DNA of 64,000 nt from Bacteroides zoogleoformans (lineage in GTDB: Bacteria; Bacteroidota; Bacteroidia; Bacteroidales; Bacteroidaceae): the NCBI RefSeq assembly GCF_002998435.1, contig NZ_CP027231.1:2149001-2213000 (forward strand), read 5' to 3'. The position numbers and the translations under genes were made by a program. The notes under the pieces were generated by a model. The model was not told the DNA's origin and made no database searches. It was given only the letters and a program-made list of their open reading frames with translations. Numbering within the stretch: the first letter of the stretch is position 1; every line of letters begins with the position of its first letter. Of the stretch, positions 1 through 10,972 are shown piece after piece.

Positions 1-627
1 GACGACCCTATACTTAACACACAGATAGACGAATCGCTCAACGCCATCCGCCGCTACTTCATCCATCCCGAATTCAAGGCATTGCTCGAAATGGTAGGTC
101 CTGAAGGAGAATTCATTGACACCTGCAACGGCCGCCTGATAAACCCCGGCCATTGCATCGAAACAGCTTGGTTCATTCTGGAGGAGGCTCGATACCGCAA
201 TTGGGAGAAGAGCCTGACGGACATGGCCTTGCAGATACTCGACTGGTCGTGGCAGTGGGGCTGGGACAAGGAATACGGCGGCATCATCAACTTCCGTGAC
301 TGTCGTAACCTGCCGGTGCAGGACTATTCGCAGGACATGAAGTTCTGGTGGCCGCAGACCGAAGCCATCATAGCCACACTCTATGCCTATCAGGCCACGA
401 AGGATGAGAAGTATCTGGCCATGCACAAGCAAATCAGCGACTGGACGTATGCTCACTTTCCCGACAAAGAGTGCGGAGAGTGGTATGGCTATCTGCATCG
501 CGACGGCACGGTGGCACAACCCGCCAAAGGCAATATTTTTAAAGGGCCTTTCCACATTCCCCGCATGATGATTCGTAGTTATTCGTTGTGTAATGGCATC
601 TGTAACGATATTTACCATGAAAAATAA
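1..627 (+). CDS. N-acylglucosamine 2-epimerase family protein (5' end outside window)
   Basis: The frame is open from base 1, so this is the C-terminal ~208 residues of a longer protein (AGE-family proteins are about 390-420 residues). The visible part has the alpha/alpha-toroid character of the AGE fold: NPGHCIETAWFILEEA and a later FWWPQTEAIIATLYAYQ carry the His/Glu/Trp residues typical of N-acylglucosamine 2-epimerases and cellobiose 2-epimerases. It ends in a CGEWYGYLHRDG segment followed by KGPFHIPRM, also typical of the family. Substrate (GlcNAc/ManNAc versus a disaccharide) cannot be read from this fragment. Its stop overlaps the start of the downstream creatininase-family gene, implying cotranscription. 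Confidence 0.85.
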   Translation, partial: DDPILNTQIDESLNAIRRYFIHPEFKALLEMVGPEGEFIDTCNGRLINPGHCIETAWFILEEARYRNWEKSLTDMALQILDWSWQWGWDKEYGGIINFRDCRNLPVQDYSQDMKFWWPQTEAIIATLYAYQATKDEKYLAMHKQISDWTYAHFPDKECGEWYGYLHRDGTVAQPAKGNIFKGPFHIPRMMIRSYSLCNGICNDIYHEK

Positions 628-1390
628 AAATCACTTGGACCTGTCCCTGGCTTCCTATGGCGAAGTCAGGGACTTGACGTACGATTTGGTTGTGCTACCT
701 TGGGGAGCCACCGAGCCTCACAATCTCCATCTGCCTTATCTGACCGATGCAATCTTGTCGCATGCCGTGGCTGTGGATGCCGCTGAAAAGGCCTTGCAGC
801 TGTACGGAGTGCGTTGCATGGTGTTGCCTCCCGTCACGTTAGGCTCTCAGAATCCGGGACAACGAAGCCTCAAATTTTGTATCCATGCCCGCTATGAAAC
901 GCAAAAAGCAGTGTTGGCCGACACGGTGGCCTCGCTTCATGCGCAAGGATTTCATAAGCTCGTCCTCATCAATGGGCACGGGGGTAACAACTTCAAGAAC
1001 ATGATTCGTGACTTGGCAGTAGATTATCCCGACTTCTTGATTGCCTCCGGCGAGTGGTTTGCAGTGTTATCCGCCAAAGAATATTTCGATGCTCCCGGCG
1101 ACCATGCCGACGAGGTGGAAACTTCCGTCATGATGCATTATTATCCCGAGTTGGTAGATCTTTCCATGGCAGGCCCCGGAGTTTATAAACCGTTTGCTTT
1201 ATCGGCTTTGCGTGAAAAGGTAGCTTGGATGCCGCGAGATTGGGGTCGGGCAACCGAAGATACGGGTATCGGAGATCCGTCACTTTCTACGGCTGAGAAA
1301 GGAAAACGCTTTGCGCAAGCAGTATCCGATAAATATGCCGAGTTGTTTGCCCAGCTGGCACGTGCACATTTCCCGGAGGAGTTTTATTAA
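617..1390 (+). CDS. creatininase family protein
   Basis: A 257-residue metal-dependent amidohydrolase of the creatininase/MftE-like family. Family signatures seen are LPWGATEPHNLHLPYLTD near residue 25 (metal-binding acidic/His motif), LINGHGGN in the middle, and GDHADEVETSVMM further on, which together supply the usual dinuclear metal ligands. I chose the ATG at 617, which overlaps the epimerase stop by 11 bp; an in-frame ATG at 593 would add eight residues inside the upstream coding region. The substrate is unknown: related proteins open creatinine, guanidino or lactam-like bonds. Pairing with an AGE-family epimerase suggests a role in sugar or amino-sugar catabolism, which is inference. 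Confidence 0.85.
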   Translation: MKNKNHLDLSLASYGEVRDLTYDLVVLPWGATEPHNLHLPYLTDAILSHAVAVDAAEKALQLYGVRCMVLPPVTLGSQNPGQRSLKFCIHARYETQKAVLADTVASLHAQGFHKLVLINGHGGNNFKNMIRDLAVDYPDFLIASGEWFAVLSAKEYFDAPGDHADEVETSVMMHYYPELVDLSMAGPGVYKPFALSALREKVAWMPRDWGRATEDTGIGDPSLSTAEKGKRFAQAVSDKYAELFAQLARAHFPEEFY

Positions 1391-1471
1391 AAGGTTATTT
1401 CGAGGATTGCTTACCGAGACTCCTACGTCGCAAAGACAGGATTGCTCTTGACTTTTTCTTATTACTTAGAC

Positions 1472-1500
1472 ATATAAATCCCGATTTATATCTAACTTTG
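1472..1500 (+). promoter_or_regulatory. promoter -7 box with embedded 20-bp palindrome
   Basis: TAACTTTG at 1493-1500 matches the Bacteroides -7 element TAnnTTTG. Immediately upstream, 1472-1491 is a perfect inverted repeat (ATATAAATC, CC, GATTTATAT). It occupies the position between the expected -33 and -7 elements, where a dimeric repressor would block transcription of the DUF3109 gene. No clear TTTG -33 element is present. Confidence 0.5.
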
Positions 1501-1529
1501 CACTCTCATTTATAATGTGAATAGAGAAA

Positions 1530-2111
1530 ATGGTTCAGATAGACGATGTGGTAGTCAGCCTTGATGTACTGCGTGAGAAGTTTCTTTGCAACTTGGACGC
1601 TTGCATGGGAGAATGTTGCATAGAGGGAGATGCCGGCGCACCGTTGGAATCGGAAGAGATGCGAAAGCTGGAAGAAGTCTTGCCGTTGATTTGGAATGAT
1701 TTATCTCCTCAAGCGCGTGCTGTAATAGATGAGCAGGGTGTGGCCTATACGGATGAAGAAGGAGATTTGGTGACTTCCATTGTCAACGGCAAAGATTGCG
1801 TTTTTACCTGCTATGACGAGAAAGGCTGTTGCTATTGTGCCATCGAGAAGGCGTATCGAGAAGGGAAAACAGATTTCTATAAGCCGGTCTCCTGCCATTT
1901 GTATCCTATCAGAATAGGCGATTATGGACCTTACAGGGCGGTGAACTATCATCGTTGGGATGTGTGCAAAGCTGCTGTATTGTTGGGACAAAAAGAGAAT
2001 CTTCCGGTATATAAGTTTCTGAAAGAGCCGTTGGTCCGCAAGTTCGGAGAAAGCTGGTATGCCGAATTGGAACAGGTGGTAGCCGAAATGAAGCAACAGA
2101 AAATGCTGTAA
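1530..2111 (+). CDS. DUF3109 family cysteine-rich protein
   Basis: A 193-residue protein of the DUF3109 family, widespread in Bacteroidetes and of unknown function. Many conserved cysteines are visible: CNLDACMGECC near the N-terminus, CVFTCYDEKGCCYCAIEK in the middle, then SCHLYP and WDVCKAA, a pattern related to YkgJ-type (CxxxCxxCC) putative metal or Fe-S binding proteins. There is no signal peptide, so it should be cytoplasmic. It stands alone between its own promoter and a terminator shared with convergent gyrB. Metal binding is inferred only from the cysteine pattern. Confidence 0.85.
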   Translation: MVQIDDVVVSLDVLREKFLCNLDACMGECCIEGDAGAPLESEEMRKLEEVLPLIWNDLSPQARAVIDEQGVAYTDEEGDLVTSIVNGKDCVFTCYDEKGCCYCAIEKAYREGKTDFYKPVSCHLYPIRIGDYGPYRAVNYHRWDVCKAAVLLGQKENLPVYKFLKEPLVRKFGESWYAELEQVVAEMKQQKML

Positions 2112-2124
2112 TCCTTTATCTCAA

Positions 2125-2166
2125 TAAAAAAACTCCGGTCGGCAGGATGTTCCTGCCCGTTCGGAG
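2125..2166 (-). terminator. gyrB terminator
   Basis: An inverted repeat spanning 2133-2166 (CTCCGGTCGGCAGGA pairing with TCCTGCCCGTTCGGAG, two mismatched bases) is followed on the minus strand by seven U residues (rc of 2126-2132). It lies about 70 nt after the gyrB stop and also ends the convergent DUF3109 gene region. Confidence 0.75.
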
Positions 2167-2234
2167 CTTCTTTGTTGTAAGATGTGAGGTAGGTTAATGA
2201 AAACACATGACTCAACAACTTTTGTCGTCAAGGT

Positions 2235-4289
<2,055 letters not shown>

Positions 4290-4352
4290 TTAGTTTACAG
4301 CTTTTTAGTACAGAACTGCCTCTGCAATAGGGGGAGGTTAAGGTGAATAAGG

Positions 4353-4387
4353 TGCAAATAAGAAAGGCCGAACTAAAAAGTTCAGCC
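4353..4387 (-). terminator. rpsT terminator
   Basis: On the minus strand GGCTGAACT (4387-4379) pairs with AGTTCGGCC (4374-4366) across a four-T loop and is followed by TTTCTTATTT. It begins 28 nt after the rpsT stop. Confidence 0.75.
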
Positions 4388-4414
4388 TCTTATATATTGT
4401 GTACGACAATTGGA

Positions 4415-4669
4415 TTATGACAACTTATTGATGTAAATTGCCAATTTAGACTTCAGATTGTTTGCTTTATTTTTGTGGATGATGTGGGTCTTTGCCAACT
4501 TATCCAACATTTTTGTAATACCGGGATACATCGCGATTGCTTCAGCTTTGTCCGTGGTATTGCGAAGTTTACGAACAGCATTTCTCATGGTTTTGCCATA
4601 ATACCTGTTGTGAAGTCTTCTTGCTCTTTCTTGTCTGATTCTTTTCAGTGATGATTTGTGATTTGCCAT
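4415..4669 (-). CDS. rpsT: 30S ribosomal protein S20
   Basis: An 84-residue very basic protein matching ribosomal protein S20 from end to end: [13 protein letters not shown] at the N-terminus, then [14 protein letters not shown], and a C-terminal half with the [18 protein letters not shown] helix. S20 binds the 5' domain of 16S rRNA early in 30S assembly. It starts 39 nt after the 3' end of tRNA-Glu with no separate TAnnTTTG element between them, so readthrough from the tRNA promoter is plausible. Confidence 0.95.
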   Translation of the reverse strand: MANHKSSLKRIRQERARRLHNRYYGKTMRNAVRKLRNTTDKAEAIAMYPGITKMLDKLAKTHIIHKNKANNLKSKLAIYINKLS

Positions 4670-4708
4670 CTCGACTAATCTTTTTTAATTCGTTTATTTT
4701 TTTATTTG

Positions 4709-4780
4709 TAGCCCGTGGGGGAATCGAACCCCCCTTTCAAGAATGAAAATCTTGCGTCCTAACCGATAGACGAACGGGCC
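4709..4780 (-). tRNA. tRNA-Glu (anticodon TTC)
   Basis: On the minus strand a full cloverleaf can be drawn: acceptor GGCCCGT pairs with ACGGGCT (first pair G-U), anticodon stem CAAGA/TCTTG encloses loop TTTTCAT with anticodon TTC, and the T arm is GGGGG-TTCGATT-CCCCC. The discriminator base is A and the 3' CCA is not encoded. It is followed closely by rpsT. Confidence 0.95.
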
Positions 4781-4832
4781 ATCCTTTGTTGAGCGTTTCC
4801 GCTCCTGCAAATGCTTTTATCGTTTGCGGATG

Positions 4833-4863
4833 CAAAGGTAGAAACTATTTTTGAATTGGCAAA
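4833..4863 (-). promoter_or_regulatory. promoter for tRNA-Glu (and probably rpsT)
   Basis: On the minus strand TTTG (4863-4860), a 19-nt spacer and TACCTTTG (4840-4833) match the Bacteroides -33/-7 consensus exactly. The predicted start is near 4826, about 45 nt ahead of the mature tRNA 5' end. Confidence 0.75.
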
Positions 4864-5352
4864 ATGTTCCTAGAAAAAAATAGCATGATTTTATTATTTT
4901 ATCTCCATGTCCTGTTTTTACCCGTTGGAGGAATTCATTTAATGCATACTTAATTCTGCCGATAGGTTTATTGTTAGTGTAATTCACATTGTAGAAGGAG
5001 GGCAATGTGCTGATTTTGCCAATAATCCGAGTAAACAATCCGTCTTTTGTGTATGTCCTCACACGGTCCTGGGTTTTCTTGCGATCATAGAATCGGAGAC
5101 GTGAGATGAGATTGAGCGCTATGGCTTCATGCTCCTGCAACTGATAGTGCCACGACGGAGACTGTGTTGCCTTGTTTGTTAAATGGATTCTGAGAGGATG
5201 GATATCTCAAGCCTTTTGACGGATTTTATATAGAAATTGTGCATACGCTGATTTGAACTTAATAATTTTGATGAATCACTAAGAATCAGCAGTATGCACA
5301 ACTCTTACTCATAATTAACGGCTTGATTTAATTCCGTCGGCGAGTCTTTTCC
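4864..5352. other. intergenic region with unrecognised open frame and inverted repeat
   Basis: No supported gene. A minus-strand frame is open from 5206 to 4817 but has no ATG start, lacks recognisable domains, and runs through the tRNA promoter; its basic composition hints at a decayed coding region. A near-perfect inverted repeat (5237-5253 TTGTGCATACGCTGATT against 5284-5301) flanks 30 bp of AT-rich DNA just downstream of gpmI. It could be a weak terminator or the footprint of a small element. Confidence 0.4.
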
Positions 5353-6867
5353 TTACTTAATCAAGTCCTTTCCCGTCATCTCTTCAGGTTGCTTCATTCC
5401 CAAAATGTGCAGGATAGAAGGAGCTACATCGGCAAGGACACCATTTTCTACCTTTACATTTTTGTTTGCAGTGACGTAAACAAAAGGAACCGGATTCAAA
5501 GAATGGGCGGTGTTAGGCGTTCCATCTTCGTTCAAGGCATGGTCGGCATTACCATGGTCGGCAATGATGATTACCTCGTAATCGTTTGCTTTGGCGGCCT
5601 CCACCGTGTCTTTCACACATGAGTCAATAGCTTTCACCGCCTTCTCGATGGCTTCATAAACACCGGTATGTCCCACCATGTCGCCGTTGGCAAAGTTCAC
5701 GACGATGAAGTCGAACTTCCGGGTACGGATGGCTTCCACCAATTTGTCTTTTACTTCGTAGGCACTCATTTCCGGCTTCAAGTCGTAGGTAGCCACTTTC
5801 GGTGAGGGAACCAGAATGCGCTCCTCACCATCGTACGGAGTTTCGCGGCCTCCGTTGAAGAAGAACGTGACATGAGCATATTTCTCTGTCTCGGCCATGT
5901 GGAGCTGTGTCTTGCCGTTGGCAGACAAGTATTCGCCCAACGTGTTCTGAACATTTTCCTTGTCAAAAAGGATGTGCACACCCTTAAAGCTTGCATCATA
6001 CGGCGTCATGCAATAGAACTGCAAGCCCGGAATGGTGTTCATACCCTGTTCCGGCATATCTTGTTGCGTCAGCACGATGGTCAATTCTTTGGCGCGGTCG
6101 TTGCGGTAGTTGAAGAAGATAACCACATCGCCTTCCTTGATGGTGCCGTCGAAGCCGCCGTTCACAATCGGCTTGATGAATTCGTCCGTAACGCCTTCGT
6201 CGTACGACTCCTGCATGGCCTGAACCATATCCGTAGCCACCTTGCCTTCACCGTTTACCAACAAATCATAGGCAACCTTGACACGCTCCCAACGCTTGTC
6301 ACGGTCCATTGCATAGAAACGCCCTACGATGGAGGCAATCTTGCCGGCCGACTTTCGGCAATGTGCAGTCAGTTGCTCGATGAAACCCTTACCGCTCTTC
6401 GGGTCGGTGTCGCGGCCATCCATGAAGCAATGGATGAAAGTGTTCTCAATGCCATATTCCTTAGAAATATCGCAGAGTTTGAACAAATGGTCGAAAGAGC
6501 TGTGTACACCGCCGGTAGAGGTCAGCCCCATGAAGTGGATGTTCTTTCCCTTCTCTTTTGCATAAGAAAAAGCCGAAACGATTTCCTTGTTTTTCAGGAT
6601 GCTTCCATCGGCACAGGCACGGTTTATCTTCACCAAATCCTGATATACGATACGTCCGGCACCGATATTGAGATGGCCTACCTCGGAATTGCCCATCTGT
6701 CCGTCGGGCAAACCCACATTCTCGCCGCTTGCCTGAAGTTGCGAGTGCGGGTAATCGGCCAGCAGACTGTCCCAATAGGGAGTAGGCGTATTGAAAATCA
6801 CATCGTCTTTGCCTTGATCGCCGATGCCCCAGCCATCAAGAATCATTAAAAGGGCTTTCTTGCTCAT
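5353..6867 (-). CDS. gpmI: 2,3-bisphosphoglycerate-independent phosphoglycerate mutase
   Basis: A 504-residue cytoplasmic glycolytic/gluconeogenic enzyme interconverting 3- and 2-phosphoglycerate without a bisphosphate cofactor, using a metal-dependent alkaline-phosphatase-like fold. The N-terminus [11 protein letters not shown] supplies the first metal ligand. [17 protein letters not shown] contains the phosphoserine nucleophile (NSEVGH), MDGRDTDP and [11 protein letters not shown] follow, and the C-terminal metal residues are in [11 protein letters not shown] and [10 protein letters not shown]. The length is as expected for GpmI (about 510). It is transcribed alone; TACCTTTG (6966-6959, minus) lies about 90 nt upstream. 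Confidence 0.95.
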   Translation of the reverse strand: MSKKALLMILDGWGIGDQGKDDVIFNTPTPYWDSLLADYPHSQLQASGENVGLPDGQMGNSEVGHLNIGAGRIVYQDLVKINRACADGSILKNKEIVSAFSYAKEKGKNIHFMGLTSTGGVHSSFDHLFKLCDISKEYGIENTFIHCFMDGRDTDPKSGKGFIEQLTAHCRKSAGKIASIVGRFYAMDRDKRWERVKVAYDLLVNGEGKVATDMVQAMQESYDEGVTDEFIKPIVNGGFDGTIKEGDVVIFFNYRNDRAKELTIVLTQQDMPEQGMNTIPGLQFYCMTPYDASFKGVHILFDKENVQNTLGEYLSANGKTQLHMAETEKYAHVTFFFNGGRETPYDGEERILVPSPKVATYDLKPEMSAYEVKDKLVEAIRTRKFDFIVVNFANGDMVGHTGVYEAIEKAVKAIDSCVKDTVEAAKANDYEVIIIADHGNADHALNEDGTPNTAHSLNPVPFVYVTANKNVKVENGVLADVAPSILHILGMKQPEEMTGKDLIK

Positions 6868-6958
6868 AATATCAATCGAATTTTAGTTGTACAATCTTTT
6901 TACATCATAAAAACAAAATAAAAATAAACTTTGCACAAAGATGTTCTTTTTGCGGATG

Positions 6959-7016
6959 CAAAGGTACAAAAAACAGGAGTTAAAATCTATGATTTCAAAA
7001 GAATTATATACTTTTG
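6959..7016. promoter_or_regulatory. divergent promoter -7 elements (gpmI and beta-propeller gene)
   Basis: TACCTTTG on the minus strand (6966-6959) faces gpmI and TACTTTTG on the plus strand (7009-7016) faces the beta-propeller gene. Both match TAnnTTTG; neither has a clean TTTG at 19-21 nt upstream. Confidence 0.45.
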
Positions 7017-7072
7017 CCACGTGTTTATACCACTCATAAATCAATGAATAAACTCATAAACAGTCATTCATC

Positions 7073-8625
7073 ATGAAAACACGTTCCCTGCTCCCATTGC
7101 TCTGCTTCGTTTCTGCAAGCATGTTTGCCCAAGTACAACCCGACACAGTTTCCATCGGGACAAAAGCCGACGGCACAGAGTTGCGTGCCATCGCCTACTC
7201 ATTGCCGCAACGAGCCGAAACTTTCTCCATGAGCAAAGAGGGAGATTACCTCTGCATCAACTTCCGCGAAACGACCAAGAGCGGGAAGTATCTGCAAAAC
7301 AAAGGGGAAATCGGTTTCTACGATTTAAACCGGCAAGAATTGTTGTGGAAAAGTCCCATCAACTACCTTTCCACCGCCACCAGATGCCTCTCGCAGGGTG
7401 TGCTCATCAACCGCAACGACAAGGTGTGGCTGCTGAACAAGGAAGACGGAACGAAACGATGGGAAACCAAACTACACCCCATCTACATAGACGATTCGCT
7501 GGGTCTGATGCTGGGCTACCAATCGGCCACCTCGAACAAGCTGTGCGCCATCGACCTGAATTCGGGCAACGAGCTGTGGCAGACAAGGATGCCCCACCAA
7601 TACGGTTGGAGCCGGATAGAGGAGTTGGCCGACGGACGGCGGCTCATCGTGGCAGACGAACTGCACCGGCTGAATTTCCGGACAGGCGAGATGGAGACAT
7701 TCCCCGGAAGCCCCGGCGCCTACGACACGAAAGCCGCCATATTGCAAGGATTGGCAGCAGTGGCTATGGGAACGATGGGTGCGGCGGTGAGCGGAGGAAA
7801 CATGTACTACGCCTACGTTCCCGTAGCGAACAACACCATCACCTCGCTCTCATCGAACATCCTGCAACACGAAGGCTGGTATTATTGGGCCGACCGTGAG
7901 CAGATAGCCTGCATCGACTCGACCATGAACCTTGTCTGGAAGCGGGAGTTTCCGGACGTGAAAGCCGGGCGTTCCATCCTCTTCGTACAAGACGACAAGC
8001 TGTACATGCTAAGCTACGGGTACGGATTGCGTGCAAATGGCAGCCGAAAGAAGTACGGATGCCCTTTCATTGCCTGCTACGACCTGCAAGAGGGCACGGA
8101 ACATTTCTTCAACAAGCTCAGCATGAAGAAAGACATCGTAGAAGATGCGCTGCACACCAAGGATGCGCTTTACATGCTTTTCGATGATGGCCTGGCTTAT
8201 CAGGAGCTGACCGACTCTGTCGTGAACATCACCCCTTGGGATACCGACCGGAACGGACACCTCTACGCCATGCGACCCGACACCCTTTATGCCGCCAACA
8301 ACGACTGCACCGCCTTCACGCCCTGTATTTCGACGGGCAATACTGCCCGGTATATAACGATAAGGGAACCCTTTACGAGATAGACAAAGAGCTGAACATC
8401 AGCCGCACTTACCACTTGTCAGAAGTGTACCCCATCCGCATCCGTCTTCGCGACTACCTCTGTATAGGATTCAACAACAAATACCATTTCATTCACCGGA
8501 TAGGCATGCCTGTAGCCCGGATGCCGCTTTCGCTCCGCAAAGGCGAAGCAATCGGCAACAAGCTGCTGATGCTGACCCACGAAAACCGCCTGCTTTTCCT
8601 CGACATGAACGAGGCCGTCCGGTAA
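7073..8625 (+). pseudogene. PQQ-like beta-propeller repeat protein, single-base frameshift
   Basis: The gene starts with a Sec signal peptide (MKTRSLLPLLCFVSASMFAQ) and continues as repeated beta-propeller blades with the alternating DLNRQELLWKSP, NKEDGTKRWETK and DLNSGNELWQTR motifs of PQQ-like/outer-membrane-assembly-type propellers. The first frame ends at 8383 with an implausible tail after FTP. From about 8318 the sense continues in the frame one base back (ALYFDGQYCPVYNDKGTLYE and onwards) to a stop at 8625. Restoring one missing base near 8318-8322 would give about 517 residues. It may be a real disruption or a sequence error. Periplasmic or outer-membrane location is inferred from the signal peptide; the function is unknown. 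Confidence 0.75.
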
Positions 8626-8784
8626 GGTGATATGAAGCGGCAGTGATGGATAGCCGCCCCACAAGACACGACGCATATCCGGAGAAAAGAAGCATAAAAA
8701 AGGCAGGAATCCAAGACCGGAATTCCTTTGAAAAATATTACCAAACAAAATCCTTTGAAAAAGCAATAAAAAAAGGAGAGACAA

Positions 8785-8850
8785 GATCAGTCCTATATCG
8801 AGAGGACCTAAGTAATATACTTAGGGTACCTAAGTCGTATACTTAGATAC
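8785..8850. repeat. 22-bp phased dyad units (array 1)
   Basis: Two clear 22-bp units start at 8807 and 8829, both beginning CCTAAGT and carrying a 5-bp-spaced dyad (CCTAAGT-AATAT-ACTTAGG; CTAAGT-CGTAT-ACTTAG). The preceding 22 bp (8785-8806) is at best a degenerate unit. The hairpin at 8848-8880 continues the same phase. Confidence 0.6.
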
Positions 8851-8880
8851 CCCCTGTCAGAAGGTGTTCTGACAGGGGTA
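8848..8880. terminator. strong hairpin, terminator-like
   Basis: TACCCCCTGTCAGAA (8848-8862) pairs with TTCTGACAGGGGTA (8867-8880), with one extra C in the left arm, across a GGTG loop. The downstream plus-strand tail (TTCCGGTCTTCGTTTTCTTT) is only moderately U-rich, so terminator function is plausible but unproven. Confidence 0.45.
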
Positions 8881-9171
8881 TTCCGGTCTTCGTTTTCTTT
8901 ATCGGATATAAGCTTCAGGACAGTAAATAATAATTATACACAAGCATCTTTGCAAGCGATTCATGCAATTTCCTCTTGAAGGGCAGACGGAAAGAGAATT
9001 TATTATCCCCGCCCTGTATTGAAGCAGCCGCTTTCCTGCCCGAAAACCGCCTTGATTCTGTTTTCGGCCTTCCTGCCGGACAACGACAGAGCTTCTCCCC
9101 CGAAGAAGCCGTTTTGCAGGCTGACAGCACAAAAAACAGCGACTAAAGTGTACATTTTGAAATGATTTATG

Positions 9172-9179
9172 TACTTTTG
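9172..9179 (+). promoter_or_regulatory. promoter -7 element for corA-type gene
   Basis: TACTTTTG matches TAnnTTTG 130 nt upstream of the CorA-type start; no TTTG at the standard spacing. Confidence 0.4.
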
Positions 9180-9310
9180 TCACGCTTAAAAAATCTAAAA
9201 GAAGAGAATATGGACGATTCAAACCCACGAACGTGCAACAATATTAACCATTAAAACGAACGGAGACGTTGCCCGCAATGCCTCTGTTCCAAACCGAAAG
9301 GAGGCAAACA

Positions 9311-10237
9311 ATGAGAAAGTATCTGTACAGCGAAAACGGCTTTGTGGAAAAAGCCGAGTGGCAACCCAACTGCTGGGTAAACGTGGAATGCCCAGACAAT
9401 GACGATTTCCGGTTCCTCACCGAAGAACTGAAAGTTCCCGAATCTTTTCTGGAAGACATTGCCGACGTGGACGAACGCCCGCGCACGGAAAAAGAAGACA
9501 ACTGGCTGCTGACCATCCTGCGCATTCCCATGCAGAGCAACCAGCGCGGCGTGCCGTTCATCACCGTTCCCATCGGCATCATCACCAACAACGACATCGT
9601 TGTCTCCGTATGCTACCACCACACGGAGCTGATACCGGACTTTATCCAACACACCCGACGCAAAGGCATCGTCGTGAACAACAAACTCGAACTGATTCTG
9701 CGCATCATCTACTCCTCGGCCGTATGGTTCCTGAAATACCTGAAGCAGATAAACAACGACGTGACCGCCGCCGAGAAAGAACTGGAAAAGAGCATCCGCA
9801 ACGAAGACCTCCTGCAACTGATGAAGTTGCAAAAGACGCTGGTTTACTTCAACACCTCCATCCGCGGCAACGAAGTGATGATAGGCCGGCTGAGAAACAT
9901 CTTTCAGGGAACCGGCTATCTGGACATGGAGCTGCTGGAAGACGTTATCATCGAACTGAAACAGGCCTACAACACCGTGAACATATACAGCGACATCCTT
10001 ACGGGAACCATGGATGCTTTTGCCTCTATCATCTCCAACAACGTAAACTCCATCATGAAACGCATGACAAGCCTATCCATCACCCTGATGATACCCACCC
10101 TGATTGCCAGCTTCTACGGCATGAACGTGGATATACATATAGAGAAGTTTCCCCATGCTTTCGTGTTCATCGTCCTGTTGTCGGCCCTGTTGTCAACAGT
10201 GACGTTCGTATGGTTCAGGAAAATCAAGTGGTTTTAG
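9311..10237 (+). CDS. corA: CorA family divalent cation transporter
   Basis: A 308-residue inner-membrane Mg2+/Co2+ channel-like transporter of the CorA/Mrs2/Alr1 family. The long N-terminal cytoplasmic domain ends in helical segments, followed by two transmembrane helices at the C-terminus. The first helix ends in the diagnostic GMN motif (SFYGMNVDIH), and the second is FVFIVLLSALLSTVTFVW followed by a short basic tail. I start at the ATG at 9311 (MRKYLYSENGF); an upstream in-frame start at 9269 would add 14 residues without family support. It is convergent with rnhB across 26 bp. Confidence 0.92.
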   Translation: MRKYLYSENGFVEKAEWQPNCWVNVECPDNDDFRFLTEELKVPESFLEDIADVDERPRTEKEDNWLLTILRIPMQSNQRGVPFITVPIGIITNNDIVVSVCYHHTELIPDFIQHTRRKGIVVNNKLELILRIIYSSAVWFLKYLKQINNDVTAAEKELEKSIRNEDLLQLMKLQKTLVYFNTSIRGNEVMIGRLRNIFQGTGYLDMELLEDVIIELKQAYNTVNIYSDILTGTMDAFASIISNNVNSIMKRMTSLSITLMIPTLIASFYGMNVDIHIEKFPHAFVFIVLLSALLSTVTFVWFRKIKWF

Positions 10238-10263
10238 CGCATCTCCGAAAGGAGGGGGATCCC

Positions 10264-10869
10264 TTAAAGAAAGTCGAGCGCCAATTGTCCGTCGCCCAGC
10301 AGATTGAACGTCATGCGGTGATAAGGAGTTGTGCCGTGGGATGCAATGGTGGCACGATGCTTCTTGGTGGGATAGCCTTTGTTGCTGTCCCACCCATATA
10401 GGGGGTACTTTTTGTGCAATCCGTTCATATAGTTGTCGCGATACGTCTTGGCCAGTACCGAAGCAGCGGCGATGGAGAGATACTTCCCGTCGCCTTTCAC
10501 CACGGTGGTATGCGGCAAATCGCGGTACTTCTTGAAACGGTTTCCGTCAATGAGCAAATGTTGCGGGCGCACGGACAACCGGTCCAACGCACGGTGCATG
10601 GCCAAAAATGAGGCATTGAGGATATTTATCTTGTCTATCTCTTCGGGAGAGACAATGCCCACCGCCCATGCCACGGCTTCCCGTTCGATTACTTCACGCA
10701 GTACATGCCGCTGCTTTTCGGTCAGTTGCTTGGAGTCATTCAGCAACTCGTTCCTGAAATCTTTGGGCAGGATAACGGCGGCGGCATAAACCGCACCCGC
10801 CAGACAGCCGCGTCCGGCCTCATCGCAACCTGCCTCTACCAGATCTTCATTCAAATAAGGTAATAGCAT
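10264..10869 (-). CDS. rnhB: ribonuclease HII
   Basis: A 201-residue RNase HII that nicks RNA-DNA hybrids and removes misincorporated ribonucleotides. The N-terminal active-site block [21 protein letters not shown] contains the Asp-Glu pair, followed by [10 protein letters not shown], and later [20 protein letters not shown] with a catalytic Asp. The length and motif order are normal. The start is preceded by a good promoter (10946-10914, minus). Confidence 0.95.
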   Translation of the reverse strand: MLLPYLNEDLVEAGCDEAGRGCLAGAVYAAAVILPKDFRNELLNDSKQLTEKQRHVLREVIEREAVAWAVGIVSPEEIDKINILNASFLAMHRALDRLSVRPQHLLIDGNRFKKYRDLPHTTVVKGDGKYLSIAAASVLAKTYRDNYMNGLHKKYPLYGWDSNKGYPTKKHRATIASHGTTPYHRMTFNLLGDGQLALDFL

Positions 10870-10913
10870 AGTTCGTATATCGTTTTCTTTGAAAAGCTGA
10901 TATTTTTAGACTG

Positions 10914-10946
10914 CAAAGTTAGTATTTTCCGCTTAAAAGCGTCAAA
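10914..10946 (-). promoter_or_regulatory. rnhB promoter
   Basis: On the minus strand TTTG (10946-10943), a 21-nt spacer and TAACTTTG (10921-10914) fit the Bacteroides promoter consensus, about 45 nt upstream of the rnhB start. Confidence 0.65.
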
Positions 10947-10972
10947 AGAAAAATAATTAATAACTTGAGGGC

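Larger units (their letters stand above)
8626..9171. other. intergenic region with phased repeat array
   Basis: No supported gene. A 67-codon frame at 8643-8846 has no recognisable features and runs into the repeat array. The region holds 22-bp dyad units and a strong hairpin (listed separately); the remainder (8890-9170) shows nothing else convincing. Confidence 0.4.

Noticed and set aside
4817..5206. Open minus-strand frame downstream of gpmI as a gene
   Set aside because: No ATG start, overlap with the tRNA promoter and no recognisable family; at best a decayed fragment.
8643..8846. 67-codon frame downstream of the beta-propeller gene
   Set aside because: It reads through the phased repeats and has no features.
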